Assembly: GCA_050043005.1 (NCBI GenBank)
Contig: JBHJIZ010000078.1
Location: 25,881-89,880 of the forward strand
Length of the DNA stretch: 64,000 nucleotides
Origin: Thermohalobaculum sp050043005
GTDB taxonomy: Bacteria > Pseudomonadota > Alphaproteobacteria > Rhodobacterales > Rhodobacteraceae
Direction of reading: 5' to 3'
In this document: one piece after another, positions 6,449-15,624 of the stretch
Layout: every line of letters begins with the position of its first letter
Position numbering within the stretch: position 1 is the stretch's first letter
The notes under the pieces: model-generated
Database searches by the model: none
The model's input: the letters and a program-made list of their open reading frames with translations, nothing else
Told to the model about the DNA's origin: nothing
Made by a program: the position numbers and the translations under genes

Positions 6449-8752
6449 CTACTCCGCCGCCATCTTCGCGCCTTGCAACCAGCCCCACACGCGTTGTGGC
6501 GTCGCGGGCATGTCGACCCGGTGGACGCCGTGGTCCCAGACGGCATCCAGAACCGCGTTGGTGACGGCGGCGAGCGCGCCAACGGTTCCAGCCTCGCCGC
6601 AGCCCTTCATGCCGATATAGTTGGCGGTCGAGTAGACCGGCGCGGGCACGAAGGGCACCATGGGCACGTCGTCGGCGCGGGGCAGGGCGTAATCCATGAA
6701 GGAAGCCGAGAGCATCTGGCCGTCCGCGTCGTGGACCACGTGTTCAGTGATGGCCTGGCCGATGCCCTGGACGACTCCTCCGTGGACCTGGCCCTCGGCA
6801 AGCATCGGGTTCATCAGCCGGCCGAAATCGTCGACGACGGAGTACTTGACGCACGCCGTCGCGCCGGTGTCGAGGTCGATCTCGATCTCGGCGATGTGGC
6901 AGCCGTTGGGATAGGAGCGGCCGGGCAGTTCACGCTCGGAGCGGTGTGACAGCAGGTCGGTCAGGCCGCGCTCGCGGGCTTTGATCGAGAGGGTCATCAG
7001 GTCGACCGTGCGATCGGTGCCCGCGACGGCGAAACGGCCGTTTTCCCAGACGAGGTCAGCGCCGGAGATCTCGAGCTCCTCCTCGGCCAGCGGGCGCATC
7101 TTCTCGACCAGGTCTTCGACTGTGCCGTTGATGGCGGTTGACTGGGTGGTGACCGAGCGCGAGCCGCCGGTGCCGCCGCCGAACGGGATCAGGTGGCTGT
7201 CGCCCTGCTTGACGCGGATCTTGTCGAACGGGATGCCGGAGTGTTCGTGCAGGATCTGCATGTAGACGGTCTCGTGCCCCTGGCCGTTTGACTGGGTGCC
7301 GACGTGGAGGTCGACCATGCCGTCCTCGGCGAAGATCACCTCGGCGGATTCGTTGGGCGCGCCGAGGATGGACTCGATGTAGAAGCAGAGGCCGCGGCCG
7401 CGGAGCTTGCCTTTCGCGAGGCTTTCGGCTTTGCGGGCTTCGAACCCGTCCCAGTCGGCTTCGGACAGGCCGCGTGTCAGGACCTTGTCGAAATCGCCGA
7501 CATCGTAGTTTTCGCCGGTGGGCGTGGCGTAGGGGAACTGGTCTGGTTTGATGAAGTTGATGCGGCGCAACTCGTCCGGGGCGAGCCCGAGCTCGCGCGC
7601 GGCGGTGTCCATGAAACGTTCGATGGAGTACTGCGCTTCCGGGCGGCCCGCGCCGCGATAGGCGTCGGTCGGGATGGTGTTGGTGTAGACGCCCTTGGTG
7701 TTCATCCAGACGGTCTGGATGTCGTAGACGCCGGTGAGGACGCGGGAATAGAGCTGGCTTTGCATGATCACGCCGAAGGGCGAGTTGTAGCCGCCGAGGT
7801 TCGAAAGCGCTTCGGTCTTGAAGCCGGTGATGCGGTTGTTCGCGTCAAAGCCCATGGTGAGCGTCGTGATGTTGTCGCGGCCCGCGCAATCCGACAAGAT
7901 GGCCTCGCCGCGTTCCGAGATCCATTTGACAGGGCGCTTGAGCTGCATCGACGCGTGGCCGGCGCAGAAGTACTCGGGGTAGTTGAAGTTCTTCATGCCG
8001 AAGGCGCCGCCGACATCGTGGATCCGGATGCGGCAGGTCTCGGTTGTGAGGCCGAGGCGGCGGGCGAATTCCTCGCCCATGCGGTGGACGCCCTGGGCAG
8101 CGACGTGGAAGGTCATCATCTCGCCGTCCCAATCGGCGAGGCAGCCGCGAGTTTCCATCGAGACGACGTGGACGCGGTTGTTGATCGCCTCCATCGTGAC
8201 GATGCGGTGGGCGTCGGCCAGGGCCTTTTCGGTGGCGGCCTTGTCGCCGATGCCCCAGTCGTAGCAGATGTTGCCGGGGGCTTCTGCGTGCAGTTGCGGG
8301 GCGTCACCGGCCTTGGCGGCGTGCATCTCGGTGACGACGGGCAGCTCGTCATAGTCGATCTCGACCAGTTCGGCGGCGTCCTTGGCCTGGGCCACCGTCT
8401 CGGCGACAATGCAGACGATCGGCGCGCCGACATAGCGCACCGTGCCCATCGAGAGCAGTGGGCGTTTCGGGGCGACCGAGGTCGAGCCATCGACGTTTGG
8501 CAGCGTCAGTTTGTCGAGGTCATTCTCGATCGCGTCTTCCAGGTACTCGCCGGTCATGACCATGAGCACTCCTGGCGCTGTCTTGGCATCCTCGATGTTC
8601 ACAGTGATGTTGGCGTGGGCGACGGCCGAGCGGATGAAGTAGGCGCGGGCCTCATTGGCGAGCTGGATGTCTTCGACGTATTTGCCTTCACCGCGCAGGA
8701 AGCGGGGGTCTTCGACACGGCGAACGGGCTGGGAGATGCCAAACTTGGTCAT
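6449..8752 (-). CDS. Xanthine dehydrogenase family molybdopterin-binding subunit (CoxL form II type)
   Basis: A 767-residue molybdenum hydroxylase large subunit. Family features include the N-terminal RRVEDPRFLRGEGKYVED, the molybdopterin contact region DVGGAFGMK, and the active-site loop AYRGAGR at residues 364-370. That loop is the form II signature, as opposed to AYxCSFR in true CO dehydrogenase (form I). Near the C-terminus, KGCGEAGTVGA carries the conserved catalytic glutamate. The ATG at 8752 has AAGGAG five bases upstream; the longer open frame before it has no such site. The partners normally needed, an FAD-binding medium subunit and a 2Fe-2S small subunit, are not adjacent. The substrate is unknown; CO should not be assumed. 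Confidence 0.92.
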   Translation of the reverse strand: MTKFGISQPVRRVEDPRFLRGEGKYVEDIQLANEARAYFIRSAVAHANITVNIEDAKTAPGVLMVMTGEYLEDAIENDLDKLTLPNVDGSTSVAPKRPLLSMGTVRYVGAPIVCIVAETVAQAKDAAELVEIDYDELPVVTEMHAAKAGDAPQLHAEAPGNICYDWGIGDKAATEKALADAHRIVTMEAINNRVHVVSMETRGCLADWDGEMMTFHVAAQGVHRMGEEFARRLGLTTETCRIRIHDVGGAFGMKNFNYPEYFCAGHASMQLKRPVKWISERGEAILSDCAGRDNITTLTMGFDANNRITGFKTEALSNLGGYNSPFGVIMQSQLYSRVLTGVYDIQTVWMNTKGVYTNTIPTDAYRGAGRPEAQYSIERFMDTAARELGLAPDELRRINFIKPDQFPYATPTGENYDVGDFDKVLTRGLSEADWDGFEARKAESLAKGKLRGRGLCFYIESILGAPNESAEVIFAEDGMVDLHVGTQSNGQGHETVYMQILHEHSGIPFDKIRVKQGDSHLIPFGGGTGGSRSVTTQSTAINGTVEDLVEKMRPLAEEELEISGADLVWENGRFAVAGTDRTVDLMTLSIKARERGLTDLLSHRSERELPGRSYPNGCHIAEIEIDLDTGATACVKYSVVDDFGRLMNPMLAEGQVHGGVVQGIGQAITEHVVHDADGQMLSASFMDYALPRADDVPMVPFVPAPVYSTANYIGMKGCGEAGTVGALAAVTNAVLDAVWDHGVHRVDMPATPQRVWGWLQGAKMAAE

Positions 8753-8879
8753 GGGAGCTCCTTCTCGGTGAGGGCGGGTGACTGCAACGGAGGATTGCAG
8801 CCGATTTTGCGGTGCGGCGAACACTGCGCGTGCGGTGCAGCATAGCATGCATATGGAGTTGCGGCAGCCTGTGTCTAGT

Positions 8880-10304
8880 TCAGGAGTGTGACAGTTCGGC
8901 CCAACCCCGGTCCAGATAGGGCGTGTTTCCGATCCGTGATATTCGCAGGTGCGTTTGACCATGCTGCAACGTTTCGATGCGGGGCTCCGGCGGCCTGGGG
9001 CCGTCGACGAATGTTTCGTGCAGAACGCGACCGTCGAGTTGGCCAGCAAGCGGCAGGCCGAGCAAGTGCAGAACCGTTGGTAGGATATCGACATTGCCGG
9101 TCGGGGCGGCGTTCTGACCTTGGCCGAAAGCACTGCCACCCAGAACCAGCACGTTGTTCAACTCGTAACGGCTGAGGCCGCCATGGCATCCGCCGCCTTC
9201 CGGGTAAGGCGAGTTGTCAGCCGAGAGACCCGGTAGACCGTAGGCATTTGTGCCATCATCATGCGCGAGCGTGAGGTATATGTCCGGTGCACGCGGATGG
9301 TCGGCGCAGATATCGGCGTGACGCAGAGTACCGGGTAGGCCGTCGCGGGTGAAGACGGGTCCGGTGAAGGATTGGGCGAGCAGCCAGTCGGTCATGTCGA
9401 CAATCAGATCCGGATCGCTGTCCCGGACCCAGATGCCCCCGGCATTGTGCACTTAGAAGAGGTAGTCGGGAGATGGGCTATCCAGTTTGAACCCGGCGGC
9501 GCGGGCCTTGCCTTCGAGTCCGATCTTGCCGCCGGATAGCGAGATCTGCCCGTGGTCTGAAAGGGCGATGATCTGCAGATTGCCCGATGCGATCTCGTCT
9601 CGTTTGCGATGCAGGATTTCGCCGAATGCGGCGTCGACACCATGTGCAGCTGCGCGCGATTCTGGTGAGCCGATCTCGTGCCAATGGAAGCTTTCATCCG
9701 GTTCGCAAAGCCAGACGAGCGAGACATCGGGTTCCTGCGGGGCTATGACCTCGAGCCATGCGTCCACGGCGTGGCGGTTCCAATCAACCATCGGGCGGGT
9801 GTTGTCAGGGATTGGTCCAACGACCTCGGCGATGCGATCTGAGAGACCGCGCGGCACCGAAGCCGCGGGTCGACGGAGAGCGTAACGCATGTAACCGTAG
9901 CTTTGGGCGTTCAGGTTGATCAGCCGCGCACCGCCCGGCGTGCCCGCACTGATGCTGGCATAGCTGCGTCCGTGCGTTGCGAGGATGTCTGCCATCTGAG
10001 GGACACCAAACAGCGGTTCGCGCAGGTCGCCGATCATGGCTTCGAATGCAGCATCGTCGCCGGTGTTCAGGATGCCGTCGACGCCGGGCATCGGGAAGAG
10101 ATTCGCGACGATACCGTGCTTGCGGGGATAGCAGCCGGTCGTGACTGAGCTTTGGTTCACGCGCGGCTCGGTCGGGAACGTGCTGTGGTGATCGGTACAG
10201 AGCACCCCGTGCCGAGCGAAGCCATGCAGGTTCGGCATCAGGTCGGCCGTCAGGAACTCGGGACGCAGCGCATCGAAGACAATGATCAGGATGCGTGACC
10301 GCAT
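8880..10304 (-). pseudogene. Alkaline phosphatase/nucleotide pyrophosphatase-type gene with in-frame stop
   Basis: A phosphodiesterase of the alkaline phosphatase superfamily (type I phosphodiesterase/nucleotide pyrophosphatase). Visible motifs are LIIVFDALRPEF with the metal Asp, STFPTEPRVNQSSVTTG with the nucleophile Thr, ALSDHGQ, and CHGGLS near the C-terminus. Reading starts at ATG 10304, preceded by GGAGGG. At 9453-9455 an in-frame TAA interrupts the gene between ...SPDYLF and VHNAGGIWV. The frame is not shifted and both sides remain conserved, so one substitution, for example from TAC, explains it. A GTG just after the stop could in principle restart the C-terminal 190 residues. The split removes later metal ligands, so the gene is probably inactive unless read through or a sequencing error. 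Confidence 0.8.
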
Positions 10305-10305
10305 C

Positions 10306-10791
10306 TCAACCCTCCAGGCTCCGCACGAGATATCGCACTGTCTTGTCGCGATCGGGCAAGTGCGCCTCGCCCACCGTGTCGAAACCCTTCTTGGCATGGA
10401 AATTGAGAGAGCCCTGGTTGACGGGCACGGAGTTCACCTCGCAGCAAACCATCGGGTAGCCCTGTTCGCGGGCCATCGCGAATACGGCATCGTAGAGGGC
10501 GCTGCCGGTTCCGAGGACACCTGCCTCTGCATCGACTGCGATGCGATCGACATAGACAAAGCGGGGATAACGCTCGCGGAACCATAGGTAGTTCGGGCTG
10601 TCATAGTTCGCATCCTGATCGAAGCAGACGACGAAGCCGGATCTGGGTGGGCGCACGAAGGTGAGCCAGGAGGCTGCCACCAGATCCGCCAGGCCCGCTG
10701 CGTCCAGAGGTGACAGCAGATGCTCGTGTGTCTTGTTGAGTGGCAGAATCCAGGTGTGATCTTCGATGTTGGACAGACGAACTTCACTCAT
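10306..10791 (-). CDS. GNAT family N-acetyltransferase
   Basis: A 161-residue GNAT-type acetyltransferase. VYVDRIAVDAEAGVLGTGSALYDAVFAMAREQG (about residues 78-110) matches motif A, in which acetyl-CoA pyrophosphate is held by a variant R/Q-x-x-G-x-G/A loop (GVLGTGSA). NFHAKKGFDTVGE corresponds to motif B. The substrate is unknown. Its start overlaps the preceding flavoprotein gene by four bases (ATGA), and its stop is one base before the phosphodiesterase start. All three genes therefore form a tight minus-strand operon. Confidence 0.85.
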   Translation of the reverse strand: MSEVRLSNIEDHTWILPLNKTHEHLLSPLDAAGLADLVAASWLTFVRPPRSGFVVCFDQDANYDSPNYLWFRERYPRFVYVDRIAVDAEAGVLGTGSALYDAVFAMAREQGYPMVCCEVNSVPVNQGSLNFHAKKGFDTVGEAHLPDRDKTVRYLVRSLEG

Positions 10792-12281
10792 GCCAGCTCC
10801 GGGCGCGGATGCAGGTGGTCCATGCGGATCGACTTACCGTCAGGTTGCACTAACCGGACATGGTGGCGGCGCAGTTGCCGGGGCTCCGTCACCCCGCAGG
10901 AATGGGCGATCGTCTCGACCTCCTTGATGATCGACTTCGCATAGGCCGCCACGTTCTTGTACTTCTCGCGCGGGACCAGGCCCTTCTGGAATCTTGGGTC
11001 ATGCGTCGTGATGCCGGTCGGGCAGGTGTTCTTGTTGCATTTCAACGCCTGGATGCAGCCGAGCGAGAACATGAACCCGCGTGCCGAGGTCACGAAATCA
11101 GCGCCCGTCGCCAGCGCCCAGGCCACATCGCCGGGATTGACCAGCTTGCCCGAGGTTATCACCCGGATCCGTTCGCGCAGGCCGTGCACGTGCAACAGGT
11201 CCGAGACGATGGGCAACGCCTCGCGCACCGTCAGACCGACAAGATCCATCAGCGGCATGGGAGCTGCTCCGGTCCCGCCATCGCCGCCATCGATCGCGAT
11301 GAAATCCGGTGCGCTTTCAATGCCACGTCGGGCAACCTCCGCCGCCATCTCGTCGAGCCAGTCGGTGCCGCTGATCACGGTTTTGAAGCCGACCGGCTTG
11401 CCGGTGATCTCGCGGATGTTTGCGACAGCATCGAGAAGCTCCTGCACGGTCCCAATCTCGGCATGGCGGTTTGGCGAGATCGAGGCCTGTCCTTCCGGGA
11501 TGCCCCGGATCTCGGAGATTTTCGCAGTCACCTTGCCCCCTGGCAGGATGCCTCCCTTGCCCGGTTTGGCGCCCTGGCTCAGTTTGATCTCGAACATCCG
11601 GACCTGCGGGTTGGCGGCTACGGCGCGGAGCTTTTCTTCGGACAGGCTGCCGTCATCGTTCCTGACGCCGTATTTCGCCGTGCCGATCTGAAAGACGATG
11701 TCGCATCCGCCTTCGAGGTGCCAATCCGATAGGCCGCCTTCGCCGGTGTTGTACCAGACCCCGGCCTTGGCAGCCCCGCGGCTGAGCGCCTTGACGGCGG
11801 GACGCGAGAGGGCCCCAAAGCTCATGCCCGAGATGTTGAAGAACGACGGCGCGTCATAGGGCTGTTTGCAGAACGGGCCGATCTGAAGCGGTTCTGTGCT
11901 GGCGAAATCCTGATCGAGCGGCGGGAAGGGTGCGTTCACGAAGATCGGCGTGCCGGTCACCGTGATGTTGCGTGTCGATCCGAAGGCGATTGTGTTGCTC
12001 TCGCCTGCGGCGGCCCGGCCGATCCAGTTGCGCTGGGCGCGGGTGAACGGCATCTCCTCGCGGTCCTGCGCGAAGAAGTACTGGCGGAAGAACTCTCCAA
12101 GTTCCGTGAACAGGTGGCGGAACCGGCCTAGCACCGGATAGTTTCGGCGCACCGCGTCTTTCGTTTGCACCCGGTCGACGACGAACATGATCGCCGCTGC
12201 CAGAACGGTGACGCCGATGGTGACCACGAACACGGCTGCAAGGATTTGCAGGCCCGACGCGACGATGTTCCAGAACCACAT
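10788..12281 (-). CDS. Membrane-anchored FMN-binding glutamate synthase-like protein
   Basis: A 497-residue protein with one N-terminal transmembrane helix (about residues 8-35) and a glutamate-synthase FMN-binding barrel. Supporting motifs are ISGMSFGALS, YNTGEGGLS, KPGKGGILPGGKVT, IDGGDGGTGAAP and the cysteine cluster CIQALKCNKNTC, which would bind a 3Fe-4S cluster. It lacks the amidotransferase domain, so it is one of the stand-alone GltS-like flavoproteins whose reaction is not well established. The ATG at 12281 is chosen because AGGAGG lies five bases upstream; a GTG two codons earlier would overlap that site. It heads an operon with the GNAT and phosphodiesterase genes. Confidence 0.9.
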   Translation of the reverse strand: MWFWNIVASGLQILAAVFVVTIGVTVLAAAIMFVVDRVQTKDAVRRNYPVLGRFRHLFTELGEFFRQYFFAQDREEMPFTRAQRNWIGRAAAGESNTIAFGSTRNITVTGTPIFVNAPFPPLDQDFASTEPLQIGPFCKQPYDAPSFFNISGMSFGALSRPAVKALSRGAAKAGVWYNTGEGGLSDWHLEGGCDIVFQIGTAKYGVRNDDGSLSEEKLRAVAANPQVRMFEIKLSQGAKPGKGGILPGGKVTAKISEIRGIPEGQASISPNRHAEIGTVQELLDAVANIREITGKPVGFKTVISGTDWLDEMAAEVARRGIESAPDFIAIDGGDGGTGAAPMPLMDLVGLTVREALPIVSDLLHVHGLRERIRVITSGKLVNPGDVAWALATGADFVTSARGFMFSLGCIQALKCNKNTCPTGITTHDPRFQKGLVPREKYKNVAAYAKSIIKEVETIAHSCGVTEPRQLRRHHVRLVQPDGKSIRMDHLHPRPELA

Positions 12282-12446
12282 TTTCACCTCCTGTCAGCCA
12301 TTATTGGGAGTCATTACCGGGTTCGAAGTGCCCCGCCAATTCCGAGAGATTGAAGACATTGTGACATCCATCACAGCCCGGTGACAGCGGCTTGTGCACT
12401 CTGGCGAAAACATCATGTGCGATGACAGGAACAACGGAGCCCGAAG

Positions 12447-12833
12447 ATGCGGAACTTTCTGAAGGCAATTGCGCTGACGGTGGCTTTTGCAGGGGTTGCA
12501 GAAGGCACCGCAGGCAGCGGTGCGACTGGACCGCTCGAGGCTGGCGTCAGCTCTGCGTCTGAGCCCTTTGTGATTGCCGTTGGCGAGATGTCGGGGACCG
12601 TTCGGGTCGATGCCACGCGGAGCGCGCTTGACCGGGCGGATGTCACTCTGTCGATGCCTGGCGTGCCGTCGGTTGGGCCGGTTTCGCTGAACCTGGCGCT
12701 TTGGGATGGCGAGGCGATGAGCTTTGCGTTGCCGGGGGCGTTTGAGACCCGTTATCGGGTCATTCGAATCGGTAATCGGATCGAGGTTGCGTCCGAGCAG
12801 GTTGTATTCCTTGACTCGGCCATCGTGGACTGA
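12447..12833 (+). CDS. Hypothetical secreted protein
   Basis: A 128-residue protein with a likely signal peptide (MRNFLKAIALTVAFAGVAEG, cleavage near residue 20-25) and a mature part predicted to be mostly beta strand (SGTVRVDAT, ADVTLSMPG, RYRVIRIGN). No family was recognised. A GGAG sequence lies eight bases before the ATG. It is divergent from the flavoprotein operon and convergent with the sulfotransferase-like gene. The location is probably periplasmic. Confidence 0.65.
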   Translation: MRNFLKAIALTVAFAGVAEGTAGSGATGPLEAGVSSASEPFVIAVGEMSGTVRVDATRSALDRADVTLSMPGVPSVGPVSLNLALWDGEAMSFALPGAFETRYRVIRIGNRIEVASEQVVFLDSAIVD

Positions 12834-12856
12834 CGCGGTCCGCGCGATTTGCCTCT

Positions 12857-13621
12857 TCAGACGAGATCATAGCCAAACCGCGTGACCCAGGCATGGAGCG
12901 CGTCGTTGGCGCGCTGCTGATCCTGTGGCGTGAGTTCGTCTCGCCAGCGACCGCGCGCGCCTGACTGGATGTGGCGGTCGTTGATCAGCGTTACCTGATC
13001 CTCGCGCATTGCGCGGGCCTTGGTGCGATGGGTTACGACGTGTGGGTTCGTTTTGTCCGCCAGTCGGTCCATCACCTGGCGATGCGCCTCGATCGAGGTC
13101 GCGGTGATCAAAGCCTCGGTTTCCTCGTCCGCCAGATCGAAGGTCAGCGCCTGCGTGATTGCTTTGATGGCGTGGCGAGGATCGGCCCGGAGGTCTTCAT
13201 ACCGCAGCCGCACGGCTTGAGGTGATCCGGTCCAGACGCAGTCGGTGTGGGAGAGATAAATCTGCATGGCGTGCAGTCCGTGCTCCAGATCCAGATCGTG
13301 CAGCTTCATCAGAGAGACGAGGCAATCGCGCGGATCGCGAATGTTCCAGATGACGTGCGCGCCGGCGCGGTCGAGAGCCGTGCGCAGGATCTGCGGATCG
13401 ATCAGGTGCGTGTGGATGATGAGAGCCGGATTGGCTGGGGCAGATCGAACGATCGAGAGGAACTCCGGAAGATGCCGCCGTTCCTGTGGGTTGTAGCGTG
13501 TCCAGCGAATGCCCCGGCGTTCGAACATCAGGCGCACGAGGTTGCCGACCAGCACCGTGCCCGATCTGGGCAGTCCTCCGTTGATGATCAGCATGGGTCC
13601 TGGCTGTTCTCGTGTACGCAT
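12857..13621 (-). CDS. Sulfotransferase-like P-loop protein
   Basis: A protein of 254 residues, or 245 if translation begins at ATG 13594, which has AGGA just upstream. GGLPRSGTVLVGNLV near the N-terminus is the 5'-phosphosulfate binding loop typical of PAPS-dependent sulfotransferases, and VIWNIRDPRDCLVSLMKLH resembles the 3'-phosphate binding segment (R-D-P...S). The C-terminal region includes RGRWRDELTPQD, similar to the usual G-x-x-G-x-W-x-x-x-x-T motif. The acceptor is unknown; a glycan or small metabolite is possible. It is a single gene, divergent from the methyltransferase gene. Confidence 0.8.
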   Translation of the reverse strand: MRTREQPGPMLIINGGLPRSGTVLVGNLVRLMFERRGIRWTRYNPQERRHLPEFLSIVRSAPANPALIIHTHLIDPQILRTALDRAGAHVIWNIRDPRDCLVSLMKLHDLDLEHGLHAMQIYLSHTDCVWTGSPQAVRLRYEDLRADPRHAIKAITQALTFDLADEETEALITATSIEAHRQVMDRLADKTNPHVVTHRTKARAMREDQVTLINDRHIQSGARGRWRDELTPQDQQRANDALHAWVTRFGYDLV

Positions 13622-13744
13622 CTTGGCGTTACAGATTTGTCACAGTTGCATGGCGGCTATGCAGAATGAGCCGTTTCTCGACCAATCACAATGATCCTAT
13701 CTGAAGTGTAGATGCCGCCGTCCCCCCTCCCCCTCGGCGGCAAT

Positions 13745-13782
13745 GGGCGGATCCGCAGTGCCCCCTCACCGTGGATCCGCCC
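13745..13782. promoter_or_regulatory. Inverted repeat upstream of the methyltransferase gene
   Basis: Perfect 10-base arms GGGCGGATCC (13745-13754) and GGATCCGCCC (13773-13782) around an 18-base loop, followed by TTTCCTGT. It lies between two divergent genes, 36 bases before the methyltransferase start. It could be an attenuator-like hairpin in the leader or a protein-binding site. Confidence 0.4.
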
Positions 13783-13817
13783 TTTCCTGTCTAAGGCACA
13801 TGAGTTAGGACGGCGCC

Positions 13818-15014
13818 ATGCCGAACACGCCCGATCTCGACCGCCCGATCGTCAAGCTGCGCCCGGGCAAGGGCGGGCGTTTGCGCAACGGTGCACCTTG
13901 GGTGTTCGCGGACGAGATCGCGATGGACCGGCGCACGCGCAAACTGGTGCCCGGAACGCTGGTCGATCTGCGGGACGGAGAAGAGGCGCTGGGGCTTGCG
14001 GCGTTCAATCCGGACAGCCAGATCTCGGCGCGCTTGCTTGGCGGTCCTGCCGAGACCCCGGTTGATGCCGATTGGTTCGCAGGACGGATACGCCGTGCAT
14101 TGCAACTCAGGGATCGCCTTTTCGACACGCCCTTTTACCGGCTCGTGCATGCCGAGGGCGATGGCTTGCCGGGGACGGTCATCGATCGATTTGGCGATGC
14201 CGTCGTGATCCAGCCGAACGCGGCCTGGGTGGACGCGCGTTTGCCGGAGCTGATCGATGCAGTCCGGCGGGAAACCGAATGCGAGACCGTGATCGTCAAT
14301 GCAACGTCGCGCGTTCGCAAACTCGAAGGTCTGGGCGAGCGGATGGACTCGATTGGTGCCGAGCTGAACGGGCCGGTCGAAGTTCAGATGAACGGTGCGA
14401 AATACCTGGCTGATCTGACCGGTGGCCAGAAGACGGGGCTGTTTTATGACCAGCGGCCGAACCATGCCTTTCTGCAGAGGCTGTGCCCGGGCAACAGCAT
14501 GCTCGACGTCTTTTGCCATGTCGGAGGCTTCGGACTTGCAGCGCTGGCGGCAAATGCCCGTCACGTGACGGCGGTTGACAGTTCTGCGCCCGCGCTGGCG
14601 CTGGCGACCGAGGCGGCCAACCGGATGGGGGTGGCGGATGCCTTCGAGACGACGCGTTCGGATGCCTTCGAAGCGCTACAGGGTCTGAGCGGTCAACGGT
14701 TCGACGTCGTCGTTTGTGATCCACCGGCCTTTGCACCGAACAAATCAGCGCTGAATGCCGGGTTGAGGGCTTATGAGCGTATCGCACGTCTGTCCGCCGG
14801 TCTGGTGGGTCCCGGCGGCTTTCTGGTCCTGTGTTCCTGCAGCCATGCCGCGGGCGTCGCCGAGTTCTACAAGGCCTGTACGAGCGGTATCCGCCGCGCT
14901 GGACGCGAGGCCGTCTTGTTGCATTCCGGGCGCGCTGGCCCGGATCATCCCGTGCACTGCGGCTTGCCGGAGACAAGCTATCTCAAGGCGCTGTTCTTCC
15001 GTCTGGATGGGTGA
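13818..15014 (+). CDS. Class I rRNA methyltransferase, RlmI/RlmK-like
   Basis: A 398-residue SAM-dependent methyltransferase with an N-terminal PUA domain (VKLRPGKGGRLRNGAPWVFADEI), an EEHEE-like linker domain (VHAEGDGLPGTVIDRFGD) and a C-terminal Rossmann methyltransferase. Family motifs are LTGGQKTGLFYDQR, MLDVFCHVGGFGLAA as the SAM-binding loop, and DVVVCDPPAFAPNK with the DPPAF catalytic motif. LVLCSCSH follows. By family it should make 5-methylcytosine in 23S rRNA, as RlmI does at C1962 in Escherichia coli. The exact target is inferred. Its 3' end overlaps the PIN gene by eight bases. Confidence 0.92.
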   Translation: MPNTPDLDRPIVKLRPGKGGRLRNGAPWVFADEIAMDRRTRKLVPGTLVDLRDGEEALGLAAFNPDSQISARLLGGPAETPVDADWFAGRIRRALQLRDRLFDTPFYRLVHAEGDGLPGTVIDRFGDAVVIQPNAAWVDARLPELIDAVRRETECETVIVNATSRVRKLEGLGERMDSIGAELNGPVEVQMNGAKYLADLTGGQKTGLFYDQRPNHAFLQRLCPGNSMLDVFCHVGGFGLAALAANARHVTAVDSSAPALALATEAANRMGVADAFETTRSDAFEALQGLSGQRFDVVVCDPPAFAPNKSALNAGLRAYERIARLSAGLVGPGGFLVLCSCSHAAGVAEFYKACTSGIRRAGREAVLLHSGRAGPDHPVHCGLPETSYLKALFFRLDG

Positions 15015-15588
15015 GGCCGAGTCTATCGTGGGGCGCCGGGTCTTTCTGGATGCCTGCGTGCTGTTTCCGCCTGTCGTGCGATCCATGCTTATGGCGTTGG
15101 CGGAAGAAGATCTGTTTGATCCGTATTGGTCGCCGCGCGTGCTGGATGAATGGCGCCTGGCCGTTGTGCGCAAGCATGGATTGTCGGCCGAAGGGGATGT
15201 CGACGCTGCGCAGCAACTGATGTCAGCACGATTTCCGGATGCCTCTGGTTTGCCGGACCCGGATTTCGAGGCGCAACTTCACCTGCCCGACCCTGCCGAC
15301 ACCCATGTCCTCGCGGCTGCTCACGCCGTGGAGGCGGATGTCCTGCTCACGTTCAATCTGCGAGATTTTCCGCGCCCGGTCATGGCCGGGCTTGAGATTG
15401 TTGCCCGGCATCCGGACGAATACCTCTGGGAGCTGCTTAGCAAGGTTCCGGATGAGGCGTCGGCATCAATGCGAGCCGTCCTTGATCGAGCTGGCATCGC
15501 CAAGGAACGCCGTCGAAAAGCTCTGAAGCGTGCGCGCCTTTCGCGCACGGGTAAGGCATTGGAGGCTCTCGATCAGGGTTTGGCGTGA
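15007..15588 (+). CDS. PIN domain protein
   Basis: A 193-residue PIN-type protein, likely metal-dependent ribonuclease-like. FLDACVLFPPVVR near residue 14 holds the first conserved Asp. DLFDPYWSPRVLDEWR gives the mid Glu, and DPADTHVLAAAHAVEADVLLTFNLRDFP gives the later acidic residues and the typical L-x-T-x-N-x-x-D-F ending. The C-terminal 50 residues are helical and basic. No antitoxin gene accompanies it; instead its ATG overlaps the end of the methyltransferase gene. This argues for a conserved RNA-related role rather than a classical VapC module, which is inference. Confidence 0.8.
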   Translation: MGEAESIVGRRVFLDACVLFPPVVRSMLMALAEEDLFDPYWSPRVLDEWRLAVVRKHGLSAEGDVDAAQQLMSARFPDASGLPDPDFEAQLHLPDPADTHVLAAAHAVEADVLLTFNLRDFPRPVMAGLEIVARHPDEYLWELLSKVPDEASASMRAVLDRAGIAKERRRKALKRARLSRTGKALEALDQGLA

Positions 15589-15624
15589 GTGCAGCCCTCA
15601 GCGATGGCGCGTTCGATCGACGGG

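Noticed and set aside
6449..8752. Aerobic CO dehydrogenase (coxL form I)
   Set aside because: The active-site loop is AYRGAGR, not the AYxCSFR of verified CO dehydrogenases, and coxM/coxS are absent.
7304..8845. Plus-strand frame of 513 codons opposite the molybdenum hydroxylase gene
   Set aside because: It is the complement of a clearly conserved enzyme gene and has shadow composition rich in V, G, D and A without domains.
9404..9455. Separate short hydrolase gene starting at the GTG after the TAA
   Set aside because: The downstream segment is the direct in-frame continuation of the upstream domain, so one interrupted gene explains it better than two genes.
15007..15588. VapBC-type toxin-antitoxin module
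   Set aside because: Only the PIN protein is present; no small antitoxin gene precedes it, and it is coupled to a methyltransferase gene instead.
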